Of a stretch of 64,000 nt of DNA, positions 31,141 through 44,800 are shown in pieces (position 1 is the first letter of the stretch; the number at the start of each line of letters is the position of its first letter). Source of the stretch: Mimachlamys varia (taxonomy: Eukaryota > Mollusca > Bivalvia > Pectinida > Pectinidae); NCBI GenBank assembly GCA_947623455.1, contig OX392543.1, forward strand, positions 18,784,757-18,848,756. The letters run 5' to 3'. A model generated the notes under the pieces. That model was not told the origin of the DNA, did not search any database, and saw nothing but the letters and a program-made list of their open reading frames with translations. Made by a program: the position numbers and the translations under genes.

Positions 31141-34100
31141 AAGGACCTGTTTCCAGTAATGTTAATTCTCCATAGGAGCCTGCCCCCGTATAATTTCTTA
31201 TCTAGCTCAGCTAAAGTTTTTTTCTTTTCCGAAGAATAATTTTATACCTTTCCGACACCCAGATTTCATAATTTCAGTGAAAATGCATTTTTATAAAGTT
31301 GTCATTTTGAGCTTTAAAGACATAAGGTCGTAAATAAAAGAAGGTTATCTCGAAATTGTAATTAGCAACATAGTACAATTTTTTTTTGATAAATATTTGC
31401 AAAACATCGTGTTTATTCATAAAACATAAAAAAAAAAATTCTCGGATGAAAATGCACTTGCAGAGTCCAAATTAGGAACAAAAATGCCATAAAATTGCAA
31501 TTTTCTCCCGTTATATAGTTTTGGATGCAAATTTCCATCTCTAAATCGGATAGAGCTTAACTTGTTACATATGTGTACCAAAAATCAGCTAATTTCATGT
31601 GGTGGAACGTTCTCATATCGCCGCCTGAATGTGGTTGTAAATTGAAAGAAAAGGGGAAATGAGTAACAACCTTGTCTGAAACCCTATTATATAGCTTATT
31701 ATATACAAAATTTTATATTGAATATCAGAGCGAATATTTTCATGACAGTTTTATGATATCTAACGACTAAATAAACAGTTTCGATATAAAGATTTACACC
31801 GAGGACACCCTGATACATGAATACTTTTCTATCTCAAGTTGTCCTCTTCTGAATTTTCTGATCGTGTGACCTTAAACATTTATCCTTATCTTCTTGTCTT
31901 TGTCTATACGTTTACGGAATCATTGACTCGACGCTAGCTATTCTTGTCTCACTTTCCTTGTTTTATTGTCCCATCTCCAAAGCGTTGTGGCTTTGTCAGG
32001 GTTGGGACCCTGACTTGTTTCACTGTCTTTGTGCCTGCCGAACACGCCACATCGATTAGATAGATTATCCATATGAAATACTATATTTTGTTCTAAGTAA
32101 TCAATCAATTCGTTATTATCACACATTTTCGCATAATTGTTCCACACTACTAAGTATTAGCTGTTTACAGCAATCATCGGTGGCTTGCTATTTTGTTACT
32201 TTATCGACGCTTCATAAACCAATCGTTATTGTTTCAAGATGGAGGGTAAATGTGTTGGAGAAGGCTGTCAACTATACTTCAAGAAACGTAGTGGCAATAA
32301 GAACAGAAGTGCACGCAATGTAAATAGTCCACAATATAAATGGCTCCTAGATACGCTGGTGCAACAAGGATTGATGTCAGCAAAGGAACAAGCACTCATT
32401 TGCCAGAAGTGCTACATGAAGTATCTTCGGAACAAAAATCAGCCTGAACCTGAAACCGAGGAGAACCAGGAAATAGAGGAAGAAGACGACTCCCCGTTCC
32501 ATATCCTGCCGTTGCTGAACCTTCATGATCTTTTGAATGGATCATCTTCACACAAAAAATGCTGTCTCTGTCTTGTTACCTTTGCAATTAATTGAACAAA
32601 ATCAAAGACATCACCTGATCTATTCACACAATCTGTTGTGTCCCACCTCATCCCGAGTCTGCTCCATTCACCTTATTGGTAACGACTTAGATCCGTCTAC
32701 AGAGGTAGTCCTTGATGGTAGAGGTTCCTTGGAATCTCAGTTACATTCAAAATCGTCCGAAATCATTAATGACCTCCTAGAAGTGTCGCACGTCCTTTCA
32801 CAGAACCAGTCTGCGTTTGCAATAAGCTTTTCTTCTCTTGATGACTCGGCATGCATGGCCTGGACAGGTTGGTTCCTCGAAATCCACTCGCACTGTTCCC
32901 CATATCTTTCATCTGGTATATATACCAAGACTACACACGATGTTCTACTACTGTTCTGGGTAAAAAAAAAAAAAGAAAATCGACATTTCCTGGAGTCAGT
33001 GTTCTTCTCCTTTTGGAATTTCCCAGTCAAGTGTGTCCAAAACTTTCCACTCCATAGTACAGGCATTAGACACATCGATAGACCCACAATTTCTAGGTCC
33101 GGATCACTTGACAAGAGAACAGTTGCTCGGGCACAATACTGTCTTTTCAGAAGCATTTTTTGGAGATAAAGCCACTGCCATATTAGATGGCACCTATATT
33201 TATATCCAGAAAAGCTCCAACCACAAGCTCCAGAGAATGTCCTACTGTAGCCAGAAGAAGAGAAACTATCTCAAATTCATGAGCATCGCCTTACCAGATG
33301 GCTACATTTTGGACACAGTAGGACCATTCACTGGCAGCGAAAATGATGCTACAATTACAAAAGATGTCATGGACAAGCTAGTTACTTGGCTACAACCAAA
33401 TGGCAATGTTGTCGTTGACCGAGGTTTTAGAGATGTCCTACCAGTTCTCGAAGCCTCTGGCCTCAATGCTAGCATGCCGTCATACCTGAAACACGGTCAA
33501 AGTCAATATTCTGACGTCCAAGCAAATCTTGACAGAACTATCACCAAATCGAGGTGGATTGTGGAATCCTATCATGGTCGTCTGAAACACCGGACGTTCT
33601 TCCGAACGCAATTGGTGTCTAACAGCTTTATCAATGTCATCGAGGCTTTGCTTCGAACCGTCACAGCCTGTCTGAATGGTTATAGAGGACCGATCTACCA
33701 GAGATCTCCAGAGAGAGATGCCAATGATAGGCTAATGGCTGAACGTATGAAGGACCATTGGACAACACCGAATGGTTTAGCTCAGAGAGTCAAGACAGAT
33801 CCGGATCTATCTAGACGGGCAAGGTCCGAGTTTGTCAAGAAGGATGCATCTTCCGTACTGTTTCCCCGTCTCGATCTCGATTACTTGAGAACCATTACGT
33901 GTGGAACGTATCAGATATCTCTGGCTCCTGGTTACATCGCCGAACATTTAAGTGATGACGGAGACTATGAGGTGTGGCTTTACCAGCACTCCCCAGACCT
34001 TCTCCGATGTCAAATACATTCGCGATACAAAAGCCAAACGAAATATAACGTTTGGGTACGGTTCACCGTTTCACCCGATGATGAGGCCCCAATAAAAGAC

Positions 34101-35069
34101 TACTACTGCCAGTGCCCAGTTGGAGAGAGAACGATGGGAATGTGTGCGCACATCTCCAGTATCTTGTACTACAATTGTACCTTGGGTATTACAGGGCGCT
34201 GGAAAACCCTCGACCATTACAACCGCAGGTAAAGAAATTCCGACAAAACTTGAAATAGTTTTCCATGCGGCAACACAATGCATATGTCGAAAGTATGTTT
34301 GGGTCTCGATATGAAAGATCCCCGTTACCATGTGACTAACCAAACTTATAAAAATAGGTATTATACAATCGCCCATAGCTATGAACACTCTCGTAAATGC
34401 AAAAACCAACCAAAATCATCTTCAACTACGAGGACTTGTGAAGTAGTCATCTTGGATTTTTTTCATGAAAAAGTGTTTCTCTCACTTTTTTTCATATCTG
34501 TGTACATATTCTCAACATACCGAGCAAATATTCTCGTGTTTTTGTTAATTATCTAAAGAAAGTCGAAACTCGGCAATTCAACCCAAGATTTGAAAATGTT
34601 CCACCACTTACATTTTGATGATTTTTCCTCTCATCAATAGCATATTACTTACTTTTTCATAGGATAAAAATTGGTTTGCATCCAACGCCCATAAAAGGAT
34701 GCATTCTCTAAAAAACACAGTTATTGTGTCTAAAATCTTATCATCGAAAATGGCATTTTTGAGATTGTTTCTTCCATAAAACAGCCAAATGGCGCGATGG
34801 AAACATGATTTTTTGTCACAATCATGCCATGAATGTATTCTTTACGGTGACTATCATTTGATTAGATTTTCATTAATATTTTACAAAACATGCACATTTT
34901 ATCAACACTTAGACAGCTTCTGAAAGGTACAACTTTGAGAAGCCATAAAAAACAAACCAAGTGACCTAAATCTTTATACTTTATAGATTTGTGACCACAA
35001 CGGCATGGGCAATTCACCACCAACAGGAAACTTGAATCAGAGAAGGGGCCATTTTGGAAACAGGCCCTT
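31141..35069 (+). mobile_element. PIF/Harbinger-like DNA transposon, about 3.9 kb
   Basis: The terminal inverted repeats AAGGACCTGTTTCC (31141-31154) and, on the complement, AAGGGCCTGTTTCC (35069-35056) differ by one base. A possible 3-bp duplication TGA lies just outside (31138-31140, 35070-35072). Weaker pairing continues about 480 bp inward: 'GTGGTGGAAC' near 31601 pairs with 34588-34602, and 'TTGGATGCAAA' near 31522 pairs with 34673-34684. The interior carries the transposase described below. 3-bp duplications and DDE_Tnp_4-type transposases fit PIF/Harbinger; TGA is not the usual TWA, so the class is not certain. Confidence 0.7.
32239..34232 (+). pseudogene. transposase, DDE_Tnp_4-like with C-terminal SWIM zinc finger, frameshifted
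   Basis: Three consecutive frames make one protein. Frame 1 (32239-32595) starts MEGKCVGEGC and has paired Cys (CVGEGC and, about 50 residues on, CQKC), a likely zinc-binding DNA-recognition domain. Frame 2 (about 32590-32965) has an SRVCSIHLIGNDLDP segment resembling the end of a THAP-type finger. Frame 3 (about 32970-34232) carries the nuclease core: AILDGTYIYI (first Asp), VVVDRGFRD (second Asp), WIVESYHGRLK (Glu). A SWIM finger CxCx9CxH follows at 34107-34151. The second frame change falls in a run of 12 A (about 32961-32972) and could be a sequencing error. The first, near 32590, has no long homopolymer. No intron borders fit better. Confidence 0.75.
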
Positions 35070-35072
35070 TGA

Positions 35073-35789
35073 GAATAATATATCCTTTATTTATGCAGAA
35101 AATCGAATGTAGTCGCCTGTTAAGAATCATCTTATGGAGGCAATGGATGCACTTCTTACGCCTTCCTTGTAAGGCAGGGACGAAGAGGGGCGTTTTGAAT
35201 CGCTAATTGTCTAATTGGTCAGCTAAAATATCTACCTTTTATCAATCGACATCCTGGATAATAATGATAATACAAGGCATTCATTAGAAACCTACATAGT
35301 TCATAAAGTTACTTTAAAGCCCTTTTTAACATATTGATAGTATTAATAACTAATAAACACCAACATACTTCCAACATACACACATGCATCCGCCGGTAGG
35401 CCGGTTTTAAATGACACTGGCTGTTGATAGAATTTAAAATCAAACTACAGTTATAATTCAAACAAAATGCTTACAAACACCATTAATCATTGAGCTAACA
35501 AACGATGTGCTAAAAGCTTCAAATGCAAATGTAAAGAGGTAAGATTAAGATTCCTTGATTTTGGCTTGGGTATAATTTGCCTTTCTAATAAAAATTATCG
35601 GAGGATTAATACCGCGGTTTTTGACATCTTAGAGTAAAAAATGAACCATGGGATGTAATGCTCCTACGTACTAAACTATCGTGTCGGCGCAAGCGTCGTT
35701 GCCTAACAATACACAGCAAAATGAATACTAAAAAGGTAGGGAAACTGACATGAAGTAATGTATAATGTTTAAGGCCAAACAATAGAGGG
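35073..35789. other. AKR upstream region, nothing defined
   Basis: Contains a SINE type 2-like tail (about 35400-35445, TGACACTGGCTGTTGATAG) and otherwise AT-rich DNA. The AKR promoter should lie here or further 5', but I see no convincing core element. Confidence 0.35.
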
Positions 35790-35864
35790 ATGGAAGAGGA
35801 AGAAACTCGCATTACGCTGAACAATGGAAAACAGATTCCCAAAGTAGCCCTTGGAACGTCGAGG
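35790..35864 (+). CDS. AKR exon 1 (residues 1-25), start codon
   Basis: ATG in a good context (GAGGGATGG) opens [20 protein letters not shown] and ends GTSR before donor GTACGT. This is the first beta strand of the barrel, where family members read LxxGxxxPxxxxGT. A 6.1-kb intron follows. Confidence 0.88.
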
Positions 35865-38800
35865 GTACGTACTATTTGCAACAGGCGCGATATGTACCAT
35901 GCAGTAATTGCTTTTTTTGCTGCTAGAGTGTTACAAGAAACGTTATACGTTTCTCGGCAGATGAGGTAATTTTCAGTTATACCCTCCTAAATTTGAGATT
36001 AAAGACAAAACAGACTCCCCTATATCAGCTTCTTACCTCAATCTTAACCACCACGGGCAACTTACTACTAAGCTGTATAATAAACGTGACGATGTCGATC
36101 GTGAACTCTCCCTTTCTTAATAGTAACATCCCCGCTTCTCCATCCTATGGTGTTTACATGTCCCAGTTGATTCGTTATTCTAGGGCTTGCTTTATTTCCT
36201 TTGTTCCTATTTAGCCTCTTGTTTAATCGATTTGGTTTTGTTGACGCTTTAATATTCTCCGATTTTTTTTCTATAACTAAGCTGACCATATTTTGTAAGG
36301 TATTGACACAATTAGGGGACAACTAGCAATGCTTATTTCACAAAAGGATTCTACCTCATTTTGACTGCGTATACAGTAGTATGCCCGCAGTTGGCAACGA
36401 ACAAATTCTATTGTGCGCTTTAGCGCTCCATATTGAATATATTCGTTGTCTACTGCGGGAATACTACCGTATACGCAGTCAAAATGAGTTACATTGTTAT
36501 TAATGTTCAAGTGTTACACGAAGAAAAACATTCGAAACGGGTTGCTACGATGGCCGTGGTTGCTAAGATAAAATAGTCCCACTGAACCATTATCAATATG
36601 ATTAAAATACAGATCCATGTTCTTACTCCGTTTTACAAGGATCTGACAACATCCAATAAGAGGGCACGTTCAGATGACCTTTGTCGCTTCTTTACTTAAC
36701 AAACACTAAAAAAAAAAGTCCAATGACCTGTCATATTGATACAAGCCATTTCGTCACATTATTAGCTCACCTGGACCGAAGGTCCAGTGAGCTTATGCCA
36801 TGGCACAGCGTCCGTCGTCCGTCCGTCGTCTGTCAACATTTTCTTCAAATCGTTACTAGTCAAAAAGTCCTGATAGGATTTTAACCAAATTTGGTCAGAA
36901 ACATCCTTGGGCGAATGGGAACAGATTTTGAATAAATGTTGACTCTGACCCCCAAAGGGCCAGAGGGGCGGGGCCCAATAGGTAAAATAGAGGTAATTCC
37001 TTTAAATCTCTTCTTGTCAAAAAGTCCTGATTGGATTTTGGCTAAAGGACTATGTATGGTTTTGCCTGTTTTTGGCCCCCAAATCCATCAAATTTTAAAT
37101 TTCATTATTGAGCACTTAAATAAAATTATTTCAAATATAGATTACATCCCTCATGCAATTGTAATAATATTTATTTGTTATTTGTGCTATGGTTGCCATG
37201 GTAACCATCCGAAATATGCATAAATTATGCAAATGTAAATATTTGGTTTATTTTGGTCAATTTTAACATAGATTTTTACACAGCAACCATAGAGCGCATT
37301 CTTGAACAAAGTTTATATTTCTCCTAAAGATGTGGTATAAGTGCCCACACATTCTCATTTGATATTAAGTTTGTTCAAGAATGCGCTCAATAGTTTCTAA
37401 TAGAAAAACTATCCAAAAAGTGGCCAAAATTGACTAAATGGTCAAATTTCCCTAATTTATGCATATTTGAGATGGTTTCCATGACAACCAGAGTTGAAAC
37501 AACAAATAATTATTGTTTCAGTTTTATCAGGGATGTACTCCATATTTGAAATACAATAATTTGAGAGTTCAATAATCTGCTTCAAAATTTGATAATTTGG
37601 GGGCCATAAAAGGCCCAAACCATATATAGTCCTTTAGTCAGAAACATCGTTGGGGGAAGGGGAACAGATTTTGCATAAATGGTGACTCTGACCCCTAAGG
37701 GCCCAGAGGGGCGGGGCCAAATAGGGGAAATAGAGATAATTCCTTTAAATTTCTTCTTGTCAAAAAGTCATGAATGGATTTGGCCCAAATTCGGTCAGAA
37801 ACATCCTTAGGGTAAGGGGAACAAATTTTGCATAAATGGAGACTCTGACCCCTAAGGGACCAGAGGGGCGTGGCCCAATATGGGAAATAGAGGTGATTCC
37901 TTTAAATCTCTTCTTGTCATAAAGTTATGAATAGATTTTGACCAAATTTGGTCAGAAACATCCTTTATTGAAAAAGAACAGATTTGCATAAATGGTGACT
38001 CGGATCCCAAAGGGGCCAGAGGGGCGGGGCCCAATAGGGGAAATAGAGGTAATTCCTTTAAATTTCTTCTTGTCTTAAAGTTATGAATGGATTTTGTCCA
38101 AATTTGGTCGGAAACATCGGTGGGGGAAGGGGAACAGATTTTGCATAAATGGTGACACTGACACCCAAGGGGCCAGAAGGGCATGGCCCAATAGGGAAAA
38201 TAGAGGTAGTTCCTTTAAATCTCTTCTTGTCCAAAAGTTATGATTGGATTTTGACAAAATTTTGTCAGAAACATTGTTGGGGGAAGAGGAACAGATTTTG
38301 CATAAATGGTGACTCGAACCCGAAACGGCCAGAGGGGCGGGGCCCAATAGGGGAAATAGAGGTAATTCCTTTAAATTTCTTCTTGTCATAAAGTTATGAA
38401 TAGATTTTGTCCAAATTTGGTCAGGAACATCCTTTGGGGAAGAGGAACATATTTTGCATTAATGGGGACTCTGACCCCAAAGGGGCTAGAGGGGCATGGC
38501 CCAATAGGGAAAATAGAGGTAATTCTTTTAAATCTCTTCTTGTCCAAAAGTTATGAATGGATTTGCCTAAATTTGGTCAGAAACATCCTTGGGGGAAGGG
38601 GAACAGATTTTGCATAACTGGTGACTCTGACCCCTAAGGGGCTATTTTGGCACTTAATGGTTACAAGTCAGAGATTAATTCCAGGTGAGCGATGCAGGCC
38701 CATTGGGCCTCTTGTTCCACATAAACGTTTTGGTGACCAAATGACTAAACGGACAAATGCGATAATGCAAGCTTTGTCGCCTCAAAATTTCACCGTCAAT

Positions 38801-41800
38801 ATTCTGGCAGTAGTAATTTGATTGGCTAATGCAAAAGGTTATCGGAACGTGACCCCCTATGGGTTTTCTCAGATCTTAGAGTTTACTAAGCTCAAGAAGA
38901 GAGAGGTGTAAATAAAATGATATACAATATTTACATAGCGCTCTATAAAATTTGTAAAATTACTCCAAAGCACTTCACAACATGTGGATAATAATTCGAT
39001 ACTTACAATGCATAAATAAAGTCTTACAATCTAAGTACACATGTAATGGAATTTGACACAATGCTAAGAGGCAGTTGATTTGCTGCTCAAGATCGGCCCG
39101 AAAGCACGTTGTCGCCTAAAAAATCCTCATTTCAGATTCAGAAAGAAATAATTTGATTGGCTTATGCGAAAAGTCATATGAACATGACCCACTATGGGAT
39201 GTCCTCAGATCTTGACGCAGCAGAGAGAAGTGTGCGGAATGGTGCAGAGATCAAGATATGCTTTTACTCAGATTGGAGATAAAGCCAAAGCATAACAGCT
39301 GTTTTTCGTCTCCAAACTTACGCTATTTTGAAAAATTTAAATTCGTAGATCACTTCGATTATCAGCAAAGCAGCAACATATTGCAGTTTATCAATCTTTA
39401 TATCTTACGATACTTTCTAATGTAGTCCATACGTTACGTCAGAATCCATATTTGCTATTGATGAAACGAACGATTCACAAACACATTTATCAGCTATGTT
39501 TGCGTTTTCGCATTTCAAAGCAGTTCAAGCATCACTTTCAGAGAACACCAAAGATAAGGGTTTTTACTATCATTGACATTGCGTCTTTCATGTAACGAAC
39601 ATATGGCGAAATTCACAATCTGATCAAATGGGCCCCCTATTCAAGCTAAATATGTTAAATTATGCCTGGCATAAAAACAATACTCTCTAGGTAAAAGTAG
39701 TCTACATCATAAAATCCAGATTTTTGTGATGTGTTATTATATACGCGGTTTATATATACAGGATCTGTCACAAGTTTCTCTTCATATTAAATTTATGATA
39801 CACGAGTTTTGAATTTTTCCTTTTTGCGAGCCTCTGGCGAGTAAAATTGAAAAATTCTAAATAGTATCATACATTTAATATGAAGAGAAACGAATGACAG
39901 ATTCTTGTTATCATATGACGTTTTCCCCATCCTACACAGATTTTGTCTTTGCTGTTCTCGACAACTGATTGTCTTTCCTTTGTTCAAATTTTGTCCCTGG
40001 TTTAATTGATTTTGAGTTTGGATTATGATTATGTTGACGCTTCGGTATTCTCTAATTTTATTTCAATATGTCTAACCAAATAACCAATAGATCTACCTTC
40101 GTAGTAGGTCAAATATACCGGCGAACGAAGTAGTCCAACACAATTGACTCTTGCAATTGAATAATTTTATAAAATAACGACACTTTATTGCCAGATATTA
40201 CATTTATGACTGATAAATTATCCCTAGTGATCAGAAACAATGAAAAAGAATTTAAAGTTTGACTGTCCGGCGAGTGTCCTCTAGTATTCCATTCATGAAT
40301 TCGGCAGAATGTAACGATATTGTGACGCCACTTGGCGCGAAAATGACCGGTTCGTTGCCGCTTAGCTATCACTGTCGAACACAACTGATGTGTGGCGTTT
40401 TCCTACATGTTGCGAATTATCCTAATCATCGCGGAAGTCAACAGTGATGTTGATAATGAACCGAGCATGTTGCAAATGAACATTTTGTTCAAACATCTTT
40501 AAAAGACGCCGTTTGAGATCGATTTGTTAGCAGTGTTTTGGATAGTGCAAGACATGTTTGTTGACGTCAGCTTATCCTGTTATACCGTTGTTGGGAAAGG
40601 ATCCTCGGGTCGATTTAGTTTGGGTAGATTAGTATTGCTTACATGTCTGTAATTATTTAGGCTTTATAACGACTCTTGTCGTTGTTGTCAAACTTAACTT
40701 CATCGGCAACTCCGAACTTCATCGTTCTACTAGCAGTCGCATATTGAACACCTCGTAGTAAAAAGAAGTAGACAGTTCCCGTGTGTATCAATACAGTTCA
40801 CAAGAATCCAGCTAATCAGCGAAGCGAAATTACACGTGTGTAATATAGAAAATATTGAAATATATAATATAGAAAATGTATGTAATGGCTTTATTATACC
40901 GCATATAACGGTAGTCATATGATAAATTATGTTATTATACATATATTGGATTTATGTTGTCGTATATGTATTTTTATCGCTATCAGGTCAGGAATGCTAA
41001 ACTGTTACGATATAACAATATTTTTAGTTAGCATTTTGAGGTCATCTGATCAAAGGGCCAGGGTAACCTACAAATAATGTATAGCCATAGTGTTTCTTCC
41101 GCCGTCCGTTAACATTTACTTCAACGACTTCTCGATAAACGAAAGGCCTAGGCTGCTGTTATTTGGCCAGTAGGTACCTGGGACATATTGCTACAATGTG
41201 TCCTTATTGAATGACCTTGATCTACTTTCAGTATTACAGGGGTCAAATATATAAGAAAGTAAAAAAAATATTTAACAGTCTTCTCGCTGAAAACTGAAAA
41301 ATCCAAGGTAATGGTATGGCCGGTAGATACCTTGGATGTTGTGCTACATGTTTCTTCTTATGGTTGACATTGATCTACTTTCAAAGTCACAGGGGTCAAA
41401 TATGACAAAAAACCTTTAACAATCTTCTCATTAACCGAAATGTTATGATAATTGGCCAGTAGTTACCTAAGGTTGATTGCTGCAAAGTTTTCAGGTAAAT
41501 GACCTTTACCTATTACTCAGGTCAAAGTGGGCAAATGCCTACAAACTTCAAGAAACGTCTGAATTACAGAAAGGTCCAGGGTAATGACATTTGGCCAATG
41601 GGAGCCTAGGGATGAGTTCTACAAAGCCCCCCCCCCCCCCCCCTTATCTATGACATTGTCATACGTTCAATGTCACAGGGGTCAAATATGTAAAACAATC
41701 TTTCCTCAATAACGAAAATGCCCAGTGTAATGATATATTACTATAAGGTACCTGGCATATAATGCTAGTTTCTTCATCAATAACCTTGACCTACTTTTTT

Positions 41801-44800
41801 TCATGCATTTTCAATCGATAAATTACTTTCACTTTTCTGGTCCAAATAGTAATTTATTCAACCAACTCAATAAATGTCCATGATTGATAAATGTATCTAT
41901 ACAAATGTAAAAAGTATTACTAATTGATCAAGTGTTATAATTCCGACATTGGTCTATTTGCAGATTCCAGATTGCAAAATAGGGGCATGTGTCAAATTAG
42001 CGTTAGAGATGGGTTATCGTCATATAGATACGGCATTTTACTATGGAAATGAAGTGGCCATAGGGAAAGCTCTCCGTGAATATATGGACACTACCGACTT
42101 GAAGCGGGAGGATGTTTTCATCACTACTAAGGTATTACGTTACACACATACATGCGGCACCGTCTCAATTAAGTAATAGATAAAGTATACCGAAAAAAAT
42201 GAATTAAACTGTATCATCAAGCTATTTCGTTCTTCTGGGTCTTGTCAGTGATGCTAGTTGGGGCCAAATTTTTCTTAACTAATGTAGAAGCAGGAGGGTC
42301 AGGTGCGTAAAACCCCTTTCTACCACAATAAGTGGGTGCTATTTAACTCTCATATTATCAAATAAGCAGCGCAACAGTTGGATAACATTTTGTTTATACC
42401 ACATGTGGATTAAAATCTAAACGCATTTTGATTTGATGACACGGTGAACTTTGACCGGAACAACGTCACTTGCTGATTGTTAACGATGTCGCCATTTGGC
42501 GGAAATATATACGTTTTGCGCATATCATAGCCCGCGGTTCTCTCCAGTTTGTTGTTTCAACTGAGATTGTGGTAGAAACAGGTCACACGACTCGTGGTTA
42601 TTGGATATGGAATTTATTTCTCTCTCGTTAATTATTTTTTGAAAGTTACAAAAGGCACTCGCTAAAGCTCGTGTCTTTTGTAACATTTGAAAAATAATTA
42701 ACGAGACCAATCGTTGAGTAACCTCTATTTAACTTATGATTTTAGACGTAAACATAATAGAGTACTGTATGATTTCAAATCGTGTATTAAGAAAGTAGAA
42801 ACTACTTACATATTTAGAATGCACTGTTACAACTGATTGTTTACATTTATTCATAGCCTGCGCGTAAAGATATGATGTGTTGTTATAATATCTTCAACCA
42901 TTTAAACGTTTTGTTAAGTTTGGTGCATTCAATTTGTATAAAAAATGTTCAATCTGATTAAAATACAGATTCTTGTTCTCACTCCGTTTTACAAGGATCT
43001 GACATAATCCCATAAGAGGTCACGTCCAGATGACCTTTGTCGCCTCTTTACTTAACACTAAAATAATTTTCCAACGACCTGTCATCTTACAGCAAGCCAT
43101 TTTGTCACATTATTCCGCACGACTTTTTTAGTGACGAAATGACTAAACGGAAAAATGTGTTTATGCAAGCTTTGTCGCCTCAAAATTTCACTGTCAAAAT
43201 TCTGCCAGTAGTAATTTGATTGGCTAATGCGAAAGGTCATCGGGACATGACCCCCTATGGGATTATCTCAGATCTTAACGCAGCAGAGAGAAGTTTACGA
43301 AACGGCGCGGAGATCAAGATATGATTTTAATCAGATTGTGATTTTAATCAGATTGAAAAAAAGTTATGCTCTAAATGAGTAAAATGTAACGAAAAAACTC
43401 CGTGAAAAGTAATGTGTTTTACGTCATGTTCGCTGTTTTTTATTGTTTGTGGCTAGGAATTTCTCAGACATATGTCATGTTGCGCCGTTATCATTGCAAT
43501 CGATTCGTTCAAAATTGATTAAATTGAAATTGACAAATTATTATCGTGGACAATTTTGTCGCCTGTTTCAAACTGAGTAAAAAATCACATTTACATTTTG
43601 CCAAATTTCCATACAATACAATTATCATACTGGTGCATTGTTTCAGTTGGACGATAAGTATATGGAGCAAGACGTTGTAGGACCGGCTTTAGACGAAAGC
43701 CTGAGGCGGCTTGGACTGGAGTACGTCGACCTCTTCCTTATACATGCCCCGTGTGCGATGAAGGTAAAAAAAAAACCAAACAAGGATTTGATGTAATCCA
43801 TCACGCTGACGTTGATCAATCACAGCTACTAAGATTGTTATTGTAAACCATATCTTATTGTATTTAGCAGATTCAAAATTAATACAGATTATTTAAAAAC
43901 AAGTCTACAAAATGTTAACACATTTTGAATGTATATTACTAAACAGCTGTATGATGCAGTTTAATTCAGTTTAATTCACTTTTTCGGCATATTGTATCGA
44001 TTACAAAATGTTAAGCCCAAATATACGTAACTCTCGGCAAATCTTGAAGCGAAAATCAAGCCTAATAACTTATTATGTTTATTGATTTAGGTAAGATTAA
44101 CTGATATCAGCCATAACCAAGATACAGATTAGTTCTTACGCGGTTACTGGTACAGCAGCAGTGGGGAAAAATCAGAGAATACGAGAAACGTCAACAAAAT
44201 CATAATCCGAACTCAAAATCGATTAAACTAGGGACAAAATAGGAACAAAGGAACGTAAAGTAAAAGCAAAAGATATAAGACCAGGTGTTCCGGAAGAGTA
44301 AGCGTCTTCTGCTTCATCGACGACACCCGACATGTAAATCTTTGTCACATCCAAGTAAGCATCAATCCTCAAAATGAGAAACGAGTCATCATTGTCATCA
44401 CAAGTAATCACACTTATAAGCATACTCAAAAACGCCCATCTTCATATCACACAATGATCACACAGAATATTTCTCGATGAGATCAAGATGGCGACCATTA
44501 AACTTGCCCAGTCTTTATCAACCTGCACCTCTCGAATCCCTGTGCCGTAAGTTTTTTCGTCAGCACGAAAATGTCGATATTCAGAGCAAGCCCTAGAATA
44601 ACGAATCAACTGCGACATGTAATCACCATAGGATGGAGAAGCAAGGATGTTACTATCATGAAAGGGAAAGTTCACGATCGGAAAATCGAAATCGTCATGT
44701 TTATCATACAGCTTAGTAGCAAGTTACCCGAGTGGGTCACAGTTTAAGTAAAGATCGAGGTAAGAAGCTGATGTAGGAGTCTGTTGTGTCTTTAATCTCA

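Larger units (their letters stand above)
36596..38930 (+). mobile_element. MULE-like MITE, family C, split by another repeat
   Basis: The left half is 36596-36763 (ATGATTAAAATACAGATCC onward to GTCACATTATT) and the right half about 38717-38880 (GACCAAATGACTAAACGGAC to TTTTCTCAGATCTTA), after which the terminus degrades. The two halves are continuous in the intact copies at 25174 and 42950. They are separated here by the 1.95-kb repeat at 36764-38716. Confidence 0.8.

Noticed and set aside
32851..33057. Separate small gene in the transposon
   Set aside because: It is an alternative frame across the A-run where the transposase frame breaks.
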